NCBI GenBank assembly: GCA_902778255.1
Contig: CACYXD010000006.1
Span: 1-64,000 of the forward strand
Reading direction: 5' to 3'
Source of the DNA: an uncultured Prevotellaceae bacterium
GTDB taxonomy: Bacteria; Bacteroidota; Bacteroidia; Bacteroidales; Bacteroidaceae
DNA: 64,000 nt
Shown here: positions 1 to 6,801 of the stretch, piece after piece
Layout of the letters: each line of letters begins with the position of its first letter
Numbering within the stretch: the stretch's first letter is position 1
Notes under the pieces: model-generated
What the model was told of the DNA's origin: nothing
Seen by the model: only the letters and a program-made list of their open reading frames with translations
The model's database searches: none
Translations under genes and position numbers: made by a program

Positions 1-74
1 ACTTCAGGGCTCAGCTAAGAGGTGTTATTGACAAGAAATTCTTCATCTTCAGACTGGTCAAGATTTTCGGTTAA
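1..74 (+). CDS. C-terminal end of an unidentified gene (partial)
   Basis: An open frame enters from the left edge and stops at TAA (72-74). The visible end reads FRAQLRGVIDKKFFIFRLVK and then IFG. The basic, hydrophobic tail is plausible protein, but it is too short to assign to a family. No other frame is open through this piece. I cannot tell its function. Confidence 0.4.
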   Translation, partial: FRAQLRGVIDKKFFIFRLVKIFG

Positions 75-94
75 TCCACGCGGTTATGCAGGTG

Positions 95-145
95 ACCCCC
101 TTTATCTGGTGCCTGCCGACAGGGTGCACATCTGGTAAAGGGGGG
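95..145. repeat. inverted repeat CCCCCTTTA / TAAAGGGGG
   Basis: The arms CCCCCTTTA and TAAAGGGGG face each other around a ~35-nt loop, between the end of the left-edge gene and the end of the Lrp-type gene. There is no U-tract, so a terminator role is only possible. The 9-mer CCTGCCGAC occurs both in the loop and again near 159. Confidence 0.35.
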
Positions 146-166
146 GGAGCAAGTGCTTCCTGCCGA

Positions 167-631
167 CTAGATGTTGATGCCGTAGTTATTCTTTACCTCG
201 CTCATCACGAAGGTGCTCTCAATAGAGGCGAGGCTCTCGATCTCGCCCAGCTTGTTGAGCACGAATTCCTGGTAGGCCTTCATGTCGCGGGCACGCACCT
301 TCAGCAGGTAGTCGTAGGCGCCAGAGGTGTTGTAACATTCGGTCACCTCGGGGATGCGCTGGATGCGGCGCACGAAGGCATCGGCAATCTCGTGGTTGAT
401 CTGCTTGAGTTTCACCTTACAGAACACCTGCAGGCCTAAGTTCAGCTTGTCGGGGTCGAGGATGGCTACGTATTTCTTGATGTAGCCCTTCTTCTCCAGC
501 CGCTTCTGTCGCTCGAAGACGGGGGTAGGGGTGAGGTGCACGGCATCGGCCAACTCCTTGGTGGTCAGTTTCGCGTTTTTCTGCAGCGTCTTCAGTATCT
601 GCAGGTCGGTTTCGTCGAGGATATCTGCCAT
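167..631 (-). CDS. Lrp/AsnC-family transcriptional regulator
   Basis: This is a feast/famine-type regulator. Residues 1-50 form a winged helix-turn-helix (start MADILDETDLQILKTL, recognition helix near LTPTPVFERQKRLEKKG). The rest is the RAM/AsnC ligand domain (GAYDYLLKVRARDMKAYQEF). At about 154 residues it has normal family length. An upstream in-frame ATG at 685 is rejected because it lies beyond the -7 box at 655-662; the start at 631 leaves a leader of about 18 nt. Members bind amino acids and act on amino-acid genes or their own promoter. The target is not shown here. It is transcribed away from the metal-receptor gene at 763, and the sulfur genes downstream are only a loose link. Confidence 0.9.
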   Translation of the reverse strand: MADILDETDLQILKTLQKNAKLTTKELADAVHLTPTPVFERQKRLEKKGYIKKYVAILDPDKLNLGLQVFCKVKLKQINHEIADAFVRRIQRIPEVTECYNTSGAYDYLLKVRARDMKAYQEFVLNKLGEIESLASIESTFVMSEVKNNYGINI

Positions 632-654
632 AGCATATAGTCTGTTTATAGGTG

Positions 655-662
655 CAAAATTA
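655..662 (-). promoter_or_regulatory. -7 box of the Lrp-type gene
   Basis: The minus strand reads TAATTTTG, followed by CACC, 24 nt before the ATG at 631. It matches the Bacteroidetes -7 consensus TAnnTTTG and excludes the longer ORF start. Confidence 0.65.
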
Positions 663-738
663 GGGATATTTTCTGAGGTGCACAAGGGTTTTGGAAAATA
701 AAACTTAATTTTTCGTCCGATTTATTTATAGCACGCGG

Positions 739-754
739 TAATTTTGTAATTTTG
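739..754 (+). promoter_or_regulatory. tandem -7 boxes of the TonB receptor
   Basis: TAATTTTG occurs twice back to back (739-746 and 747-754). The second copy ends 8 nt before the ATG at 763, so the transcript would have almost no leader, or translation would begin at the next ATG (772). Confidence 0.6.
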
Positions 755-762
755 CGGTCGCA

Positions 763-2790
763 ATGAAGAGAATGACAAGTAGAATCCAGAAGGTATGCAC
801 AGCCTGTGTGCTTGCTGTCCTCTTATTACCACAAGGTGAGCTGCTGGCACAAACGGACAGTACGTCGACGATGAAAGACCGTACGCTCGACGAGGTGGTG
901 GTGGTGAAGCGCCGCTCGGGCACCATCAAGCTGAGGAATGTGGATAATGCGTCGCTCATCACGGGACAGGAGCTGCTGAAGGCGGCCTGCTGCAACCTTG
1001 GCGAGAGCTTCACGACAAACCCTTCCGTTGACGTGAACTACAGCGATGCCGCCACGGGAGCCAAGCAGATCAAACTGCTGGGACTTTCGGGCACCTATGT
1101 GCAGATGCTCACTGAGAACCAGCCCAACTTCCGTGGTACTGCAGCACCCTATTCGCTGGGCTATATTCCAGGGCCTTGGATGAAGAGCATCATGGTGTCG
1201 AAGGGGGCCTCGTCGGTACGCAACGGCTACGAGTCGATAACAGGTCAGATTGACGTGGAGTATCTGAAGCCCGAGGATGATGAGGGCGCCACCATCAATC
1301 TCTACGGCAACACGAAGAGCAAGCTGGAAGCCAATGCCGACGGCAACATCCATCTGGGCAAGGTGAACACGGAGATACTGGGCCACTATGAGAACGACTG
1401 GGGCCACCACGACGACAATGGCGACGGATTCCTGGATCAGCCGAATGTGCGACAGGTGAACCTTCAGAACCGTTGGGACTACCTCGGACCAGTCTATATC
1501 TTCCACGGAGGCCTCGGCGTGCTCGATGAGCAGCGCGATGGCGGACAGAACCACCATACGGCACCCCACGTCCACAACCCTTACAAGATAGGACTGGAGA
1601 CCCGTCGCTATGAGGCCTACATGAAGCACGCCTTCATACTGGATGCCGAGAAGGGTACGAACATCGCCCTGATGGCCAGCGGCTCGCTACACAACCTCGA
1701 TGCCTTGTATGGCAAGAAGACCTACGACGTGGACGAGAAGAACGGCTACCTGCAACTGATGTTCGAGACCAACTTCACCAAGCTGCACAACCTGTCGGCA
1801 GGCCTCTCGCTGAACCACGACTACCTGAAAGAACTGTTGAATGTGAGTGGTGAGACACGGACTATCACCAGGGAGACCACACCTGGCGTCTATGCCCAGT
1901 ACACGCTGAACATCAACGACGAGATCGTGGCAATGGCTGGCTTGCGTGCCGACCACAGCAGTCGTTACGGCACGTTTGTCACCCCCCGTCTGCACTTGAA
2001 ATACGCGCCGTCGAACATTTTTACTTTACGTCTGTCGGCGGGTAAGGGCTATCGCACCCCCTTTGCACTGGCAGAGAACAACTATCTGCTGGCCAGCGGA
2101 CGCACACTGGTTGTCGACGACCTGGAGCAGGAACAGGCGTGGAACTACGGCATCTCGACGGCGCTGAGCATCCCGCTTGCCGACAAGCTGCTGAAGGTGA
2201 ATGCCGAGTACTACTACACGCATTTCCTGCAGCAGATGCTCATCGACTACGACAGCAACCCCAACCAGATACGCCTGACCAACCTCGACGGCAAGTCGTA
2301 TTCGCACACCTTTCAGGTGGATGTCAGCTATCCCGTGGTCAGCGGACTGGAACTGACGGCTGCCTATCGTCTGAACGACGTGCGCGCCACCTACGGCGGA
2401 GAGCTGCGTGAGAAACCATTGCAGAGCAAATACAAAGGACTGCTCACCGCCAGCTATAAGACCCCGCTCGGCCTGTGGCAGTTTGACGCTACGTTCCAGC
2501 TCAATGGCGGAGGACGTATGCCCGACCCATACCTGAAGACCGACGGCACACCTTCGTGGGACAAGCGCTTCCCTGCCTATGGTCAGCTGAACGCACAGGT
2601 GACACGCTGGTTCCGCCATTTCTCCATCTATGTGGGAGGCGAGAACCTCACGGGCTATCGTCAGAAGACGACCATCATCAACGCCGAAGACCCCTGGAGC
2701 AAGGAGTTCGACCCGACGATGGTGTGGGGCCCCGTTCATGGCCGTATGTTCTATGCCGGCATACGCGTCAACTTAGGAAAGAAACTTTAA
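763..2790 (+). CDS. TonB-dependent outer-membrane receptor, probably for metal (copper) or a metallophore
   Basis: A 675-residue outer-membrane receptor. A signal peptide (KVCTACVLAVLLLPQGELLAQ) is followed by a TonB-box-like stretch (TLDEVVVVKR), a plug domain (about 55-160) and a 22-strand-type barrel ending in the aromatic-rich YAGIRVNLGKKL. His/Asp-rich loops (GHHDDNGDGFLDQ near 215; GGQNHHTAPHVHNPY near 260) are typical of receptors annotated for heavy metals. It lacks the N-terminal carboxypeptidase-like domain of SusC. It is followed after 13 bp by a secreted HMA metal-binding protein, so the two probably form an operon. Copper is the best guess from that partner, but the ligand is not proven. 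Confidence 0.85.
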   Translation: MKRMTSRIQKVCTACVLAVLLLPQGELLAQTDSTSTMKDRTLDEVVVVKRRSGTIKLRNVDNASLITGQELLKAACCNLGESFTTNPSVDVNYSDAATGAKQIKLLGLSGTYVQMLTENQPNFRGTAAPYSLGYIPGPWMKSIMVSKGASSVRNGYESITGQIDVEYLKPEDDEGATINLYGNTKSKLEANADGNIHLGKVNTEILGHYENDWGHHDDNGDGFLDQPNVRQVNLQNRWDYLGPVYIFHGGLGVLDEQRDGGQNHHTAPHVHNPYKIGLETRRYEAYMKHAFILDAEKGTNIALMASGSLHNLDALYGKKTYDVDEKNGYLQLMFETNFTKLHNLSAGLSLNHDYLKELLNVSGETRTITRETTPGVYAQYTLNINDEIVAMAGLRADHSSRYGTFVTPRLHLKYAPSNIFTLRLSAGKGYRTPFALAENNYLLASGRTLVVDDLEQEQAWNYGISTALSIPLADKLLKVNAEYYYTHFLQQMLIDYDSNPNQIRLTNLDGKSYSHTFQVDVSYPVVSGLELTAAYRLNDVRATYGGELREKPLQSKYKGLLTASYKTPLGLWQFDATFQLNGGGRMPDPYLKTDGTPSWDKRFPAYGQLNAQVTRWFRHFSIYVGGENLTGYRQKTTIINAEDPWSKEFDPTMVWGPVHGRMFYAGIRVNLGKKL

Positions 2791-2803
2791 AATCAACACA
2801 ATT

Positions 2804-3142
2804 ATGAAAAAAGCATTCGTTTCATTCGCCCTGCTGCTCATCGCCCTGAGCACATCGGCCAAAGACATCAAGACCCTTGTTGTCACCACCAACCCGCAGA
2901 TGCACTGCGCCACTTGTGAAAACAAGATCAAGAGAAACCTGCGCTTCGAGAAGGGCGTCAAGACCATCGACTGCAACATCCCCGATCAGCGCGTCACCAT
3001 CACTTATGATGCTGACAAGAACAAGCCCGAAAACCTCATCAAGGCCTTCGAGAAATTCGGATATACGGCCACACCAGTGAAAAATGATGAGAAAAAAGAC
3101 GAAAAGAAGCAGGACGACAATACGAAAAAGACCGCAAAATAA
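2804..3142 (+). CDS. secreted heavy-metal-associated (HMA) domain protein
   Basis: A 112-residue protein with a signal peptide (about 1-19) and one HMA fold (about 22-90). The metal-binding motif M-H-C-A-T-C is at residues 33-38 (Cys35, Cys38). The fold ends with FGYTATPV, as in MerP and copper-chaperone domains, and a Lys/Asp-rich tail of about 20 residues follows. It is probably a periplasmic metal carrier working with the upstream TonB receptor, with which it shares an operon (13-bp gap). The Met before the first Cys favours Cu(I), but Hg or Zn cannot be excluded. Confidence 0.88.
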   Translation: MKKAFVSFALLLIALSTSAKDIKTLVVTTNPQMHCATCENKIKRNLRFEKGVKTIDCNIPDQRVTITYDADKNKPENLIKAFEKFGYTATPVKNDEKKDEKKQDDNTKKTAK

Positions 3143-3285
3143 GGCGTTTCGCACTACCTTAAAGAATATTATTCTGTAGCAAGGGTGTGATTTAGCCAAT
3201 CTTAGAATCTTATTCTTTTAAATATTAATTTTTAGGAACATCTTCTGGATTTCGAAAGAAATTTGGAGGATATTTCTTTTTGCCG

Positions 3286-3293
3286 TACCTTTG
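3286..3293 (+). promoter_or_regulatory. -7 box of metY
   Basis: TACCTTTG, followed by CATCGTCG. It predicts a leader of about 130 nt before the ATG at 3428, long for this genome. The ATACC-N8-GGTAT operator of the other sulfur genes is absent at the expected place, about 3236. Confidence 0.7.
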
Positions 3294-3302
3294 CATCGTC
3301 GA

Positions 3303-3385
3303 AAAGACAAAGTAACGATTAAAAAAAGACACATTAACACAATAACAAATAATAATATGTTAATATGTTACTGTGTCTTTAAAAA
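3303..3385 (+). promoter_or_regulatory. metY leader: paired AAAGACA-type repeat and long hairpin
   Basis: Two copies of a 14-nt motif (AAAGACAAAGTAAC at 3303-3316, AAAGACACATTAAC at 3325-3338) open the predicted transcript. The second copy is the 5' arm of a hairpin: AAAGACACATTAACA can pair with TGTTACTGTGTCTTT near 3367-3381 with one mismatch. cysK (26828) starts with the same motif pair at the same distance from its -7 box. There is no U-tract after the hairpin, so I call it a leader regulatory element rather than a terminator. Confidence 0.5.
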
Positions 3386-3427
3386 GAAGATAATATGTAT
3401 AATTAAATAAAGGAAAGGAAAAAGATT

Positions 3428-4717
3428 ATGGCACAGAACAAGAATTACCGTTTCGAGACTTTGCAACTCCATGTAGGCCAAGAACAGGCTGACCCCGCAA
3501 CCGATGCACGCGCCGTGCCCATCTATCAGACCACGTCGTATGTGTTCCGTAACTCACAACATGCTGCCGACCGTTTCGGTCTGCGCGATGCAGGTAATAT
3601 CTATGGTCGCTTGACAAACTCTACCCAGGGTGTGTTTGAAGACCGTGTGGCTGCCCTCGAGGGTGGTGTGGCTGGACTGGCTGTGGCCTCTGGTGCTGCT
3701 GCCATCACCTATGCTCTGCAAAATATTGTGCAGAATGGTGACCACATCGTTGCTGCCGATAACCTCTATGGCGGTTCCTACAATCTGATTACACATACTT
3801 TGGCTACCCAGGGCATCAGCAATACCATTATTAATGTTAACGATCTCGAGGCCCTCGAAGCTGCTATCCAACCCAACACAAAAGTAGTATATGCCGAGAC
3901 TTTCGGCAACCCAAATTCCGATGTGCTCGACCTTGAAGGTGTGGCTGCCGTAGCTCACAAGCACGGCATCCCCTTCATCGTGGACAACACCTTCGGCACA
4001 CCTTACCTCATCCGTCCTTTAGAGCACGGTGCTGACATTGTGGTTCACTCAGCAACAAAATTCCTCGGCGGGCACGGAACCTCTCTGGGTGGTGTCATCG
4101 TAGATGGTGGTAAGTTCGACTGGAAGCAGAACGACAAGTTCCCCACGCTCTCGCAGCCAGATCCTAGCTATCATGGCATCGTGTTTGCCGATGCAGTAGG
4201 TGCTGCGGCCTATGTGACCCGTATCCGTGCCGTCATCCTGCGCGACACTGGCGCCGCCATCTCTCCCTTCAACGCCTTCATCCTGTTGCAGGGAGTTGAG
4301 ACCTTGAGTCTGCGCGTAGAGCGTCATGTAGAGAACGCCCTGAAGGTAGTCGACTTCCTCAGCAAGCACCCGAAGGTGGCTGCCGTTCATCATCCAGCTC
4401 TCGAGAGTCATCCCGATCATGCACTCTACAAGAAGTACTTCCCCAATGGCGGCGGCTCTATTTTTACCTTCGAGGTTAAGGGCGGTCAGGAAGAGGCCTG
4501 GCGCTTTATCGATGCCCTGCAGATATTCTCGTTGCTGGCCAACGTGGCCGACGTGAAGAGCCTGGTGATCCATCCCTACACCACTACCCACTCACAACTC
4601 TCGCCTAAGGAACTGGCCGAGCAGCACATCACACCTGCCACCGTGCGCCTCTCTATCGGCACTGAGCACATCGACGATATCATCGAAGATCTGGCTCAGG
4701 CACTCGACAAGATTTAA
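3428..4717 (+). CDS. metY: O-acetylhomoserine sulfhydrylase (MetY)
   Basis: A 429-residue PLP enzyme of the Cys/Met metabolism family; 425-435 is the usual MetY length. It opens with FETLQLHVGQEQADPATDAR and YGRLTNSTQGVFEDRVAALEGG. The PLP-lysine motif HSATKFLGGHGTSLGG is near residue 210, and the end is TVRLSIGTEHIDDIIEDL, all MetY hallmarks. It makes homocysteine from O-acetylhomoserine and sulfide, or from a protein thiocarboxylate as in Wolinella succinogenes. It stands alone with its own promoter and a structured leader. The thiS-like/thiF-like/JAMM operon 6 kb downstream makes the thiocarboxylate route plausible here; that is inference. Confidence 0.9.
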   Translation: MAQNKNYRFETLQLHVGQEQADPATDARAVPIYQTTSYVFRNSQHAADRFGLRDAGNIYGRLTNSTQGVFEDRVAALEGGVAGLAVASGAAAITYALQNIVQNGDHIVAADNLYGGSYNLITHTLATQGISNTIINVNDLEALEAAIQPNTKVVYAETFGNPNSDVLDLEGVAAVAHKHGIPFIVDNTFGTPYLIRPLEHGADIVVHSATKFLGGHGTSLGGVIVDGGKFDWKQNDKFPTLSQPDPSYHGIVFADAVGAAAYVTRIRAVILRDTGAAISPFNAFILLQGVETLSLRVERHVENALKVVDFLSKHPKVAAVHHPALESHPDHALYKKYFPNGGGSIFTFEVKGGQEEAWRFIDALQIFSLLANVADVKSLVIHPYTTTHSQLSPKELAEQHITPATVRLSIGTEHIDDIIEDLAQALDKI

Positions 4718-4738
4718 GACCACATAATTATTATAAAC

Positions 4739-4815
4739 CACGAATTCCACGAATCTCACGAATAGATTACGTACTTTCCGTAGTGTTTATTCGTGAAATT
4801 CGTGTGATTCGTGTT
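4739..4815. repeat. inverted triplet of 9-bp CACGAAT units
   Basis: Three 9-mers beginning CACGAAT (4739-4765) are followed, 23 bp later, by three 9-mers beginning ATTCGTG (4789-4815), the reverse complement. The whole can fold into a long imperfect hairpin after metY. It may end transcription or protect mRNA, but has no clear U-tract. Confidence 0.6.
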
Positions 4816-4835
4816 CGTTAAGAAGAAATACTTAG

Positions 4836-4843
4836 TATATTTG
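4836..4843 (+). promoter_or_regulatory. -7 box of the response regulator
   Basis: TATATTTG fits TAnnTTTG and ends 20 nt before the ATG at 4864. Confidence 0.5.
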
Positions 4844-4863
4844 TACTCGTAAAAACCGACATT

Positions 4864-5511
4864 ATGAGAAATTATATCTTAGCCGACAATCAGGAACTGA
4901 CGCGATTTGCGTTGGAAAGCCTGCTCCAGAAAGAAGAAGAGAATGTTATTTATCGTGCGTTCGATAAAGCGAGACTCGTAGAACTGCTCAAGGAACACGA
5001 GAGTGCAGTGGTATTGCTCGACTATACCCTATTCGACTTTACCGACGAGGACCAGCTCCTAATTATCGGAGAGCGTTTCTCATTGTCGCAATGGATACTT
5101 ATCAGCGACGAACTGACGCCTCAGTTCCTGCGCCGCGTGGTGTACTCTTCGCATCAGTTCAGCGTGGTGTTCAAGGACGGCCCTTTGAGCGAGGTTCGCG
5201 AGGCTGTGAATGCCGTCAACCGACACACGCGCTACCTCAGTCAGCGAGCCCTCGAGGTTATCATCACCCATCAACAGCAGGAAGAGGATAAGACAGAGAG
5301 CGTCCTGACAGAGACGGAGACAGAGATTGTGAAGGCCATCGCCCAGGGCAAGACCACGAAGGAGATTGCTGCCGAGCGCTTCTCAAGCGTTCACACCGTG
5401 ACCACCCACCGCAAAAATATCTTCCGCAAACTGGGTATCAACACAGCCCACGAAGCGGTAAAATACGCGCTCCGTGCGGGGTTGATAGATCCATCAGAAT
5501 TCTATATCTAA
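4864..5511 (+). CDS. LuxR/NarL-type response regulator
   Basis: A 215-residue two-domain regulator. The receiver domain (about 1-120) has acidic Asp8, the phospho-acceptor Asp53 in VVLLDYTLFD and the conserved Lys in VVFKDGPL. The C-terminal HTH of LuxR type (about 148-210) reads LTETETEIVKAIAQGKTTKE and then HTVTTHRKNIFRKLGINTA. No sensor kinase lies nearby, so it is an orphan. It sits between metY and the encapsulin operon, which makes it the nearest candidate for the factor binding the ATACC-N8-GGTAT operators; that link is only positional. A hairpin terminator follows directly. Confidence 0.9.
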   Translation: MRNYILADNQELTRFALESLLQKEEENVIYRAFDKARLVELLKEHESAVVLLDYTLFDFTDEDQLLIIGERFSLSQWILISDELTPQFLRRVVYSSHQFSVVFKDGPLSEVREAVNAVNRHTRYLSQRALEVIITHQQQEEDKTESVLTETETEIVKAIAQGKTTKEIAAERFSSVHTVTTHRKNIFRKLGINTAHEAVKYALRAGLIDPSEFYI

Positions 5512-5513
5512 AA

Positions 5514-5546
5514 TAAAAGTGAAGAGTCACCTCTTCACTTTTTTTA
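5514..5546. terminator. bidirectional terminator
   Basis: Stem AAGTGAAGAG / CTCTTCACTT with A-tract upstream and T-tract downstream. It lies between the converging response-regulator and MetY-like genes and can serve both. Confidence 0.85.
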
Positions 5547-5568
5547 TTTCATATCTCAATTATCGTTA

Positions 5569-6801
5569 TCACTTCACCGCCTGCTTAATATCCTCCAGCA
5601 GATCTTCACCGGCTTCGAGGCCGATACTGAGGCGGACAGTGGTGTCGGGTACGGACATCTCAGCGCATTGCTCGGGGGTAAAGAGACCGAAGATGGTGGA
5701 GGCGGGATGAATGGCCAACGACTTGCGGTCGAAGAGATTCGTGGCGCGACGGATGACCTGCAGTTTGTCGATGAACGCCCATGCGGCTTCTTTCGAGGCG
5801 AGGTCGATGGTGAAAACAGCACCCGGCAACGGGCCGAATTGTGCCTTCGATAATTCGTAGAAGGGATTATCCTCCAGGCCTGTATAGTTGACGCGCTTGA
5901 TCTCGGGCAGCGCCTGACATTGCTGGGTGAGCCATAATGTGGTCTCGGCTTGGCGACGGAACCGGATGTCGAGCGTGTCGAGGCCGAGCGTCTCCATATA
6001 GGCTACCTGCGGCGTCATCAGCGAACCGAGATTCGTCACTAATTCTGTCTTTACACGCGCCGTAAATGCCAGTTTCTTTCCTACTTTCTTTGTTCGGCTC
6101 TGCAAGGCTGGGGAGGGCGACTGCGACCAGTCGAACCGTCCGTAGTCGATGAGCAGACCGCCGAGACCTGTGCCACCGCCAGAGATATACTTTGTGCTGG
6201 ACACCACCTCGATATCCACACCGAAATCGCCGGCATGGAAGGCAGGGAACGGCACGATGGTCGTGTCGGCTATCAGGGGCACACCCTTGGAATGGGCTAT
6301 CTCCGACAGCTGGCGGATGTCAGCCACGAACAGCTGCGGATTGGTGATGATCTCGAAGAACAGTGCGGCGGTTTTATCGTCAATCTGTGCCTCCACCTCC
6401 TCGAGCTTCGTGAAGTCTACGAATCGCGGTTCCACTCCGAAGCTACCCAGCGTGTCGCGAATCAGCGAGACACTATTGCCAAACAAGTGTTTCGAGGCCA
6501 CAATGTTCAGGCCCGCACCACTCACTGCCGTCAGGGCATAGGCAATCGCCGCCATACCTGTGTTCAGTGCCGTCACGCTGGTAGCCCCAGTAATCTGTCG
6601 CACGCGCTCCTCCAAATAGGTGGTCGTGGGGTTGGCGATACGGGCATACGACGGGTCCACCGAGCGACCGCAGAAGGCATCGTTCATCGCCTTGGCCGAG
6701 GGGAACTCAAACGCCGCCGTGTAATACACCGGCATCGAGAGGGCCCCGTATGCGTCAGGTTTCTGATACTTTGTGGTTAATACTTTCGTTTCGTATTTCA
6801 T
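5569..6801 (-). CDS. Cys/Met-metabolism PLP enzyme, second MetY-like paralogue
   Basis: A 410-residue PLP enzyme of the trans-sulfuration family: YARIANPTTTYLEERVRQIT, PLP-lysine motif SSTKYISGGGTGLGG near residue 205, C-terminus TVRLSIGLEAGEDLLEDIK. The general layout is closest to O-acetylhomoserine sulfhydrylases, but it differs clearly from the metY product, so cystathionine synthase/lyase or methionine gamma-lyase activity is possible. It is the last gene of the leftward operon dsrE2-tusA-shell-desulfurase. Its ATG overlaps the desulfurase stop by 4 bp (ATGA-type), so the two are translationally coupled. I infer that it uses, or supplies, the sulfur handled by the compartment. Confidence 0.85.
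   Translation of the reverse strand: MKYETKVLTTKYQKPDAYGALSMPVYYTAAFEFPSAKAMNDAFCGRSVDPSYARIANPTTTYLEERVRQITGATSVTALNTGMAAIAYALTAVSGAGLNIVASKHLFGNSVSLIRDTLGSFGVEPRFVDFTKLEEVEAQIDDKTAALFFEIITNPQLFVADIRQLSEIAHSKGVPLIADTTIVPFPAFHAGDFGVDIEVVSSTKYISGGGTGLGGLLIDYGRFDWSQSPSPALQSRTKKVGKKLAFTARVKTELVTNLGSLMTPQVAYMETLGLDTLDIRFRRQAETTLWLTQQCQALPEIKRVNYTGLEDNPFYELSKAQFGPLPGAVFTIDLASKEAAWAFIDKLQVIRRATNLFDRKSLAIHPASTIFGLFTPEQCAEMSVPDTTVRLSIGLEAGEDLLEDIKQAVK

Noticed and set aside
826-1629. Antisense ORFs inside the TonB receptor
   Set aside because: They mirror a strong receptor gene on the other strand and show no family motifs, signal or promoter. The same holds for the many other antisense frames in this window.
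3200-3260. Sulfur-type dyad operator before metY
   Set aside because: At 50 bp above the -7 box the sequence reads GGAAC rather than GGTAT, and there is no ATACC partner.
3303-3385. Known SAM riboswitch before metY
   Set aside because: I could not match the conserved cores of SAM-I or SAM-II. Only a simple hairpin and a repeated motif are visible.
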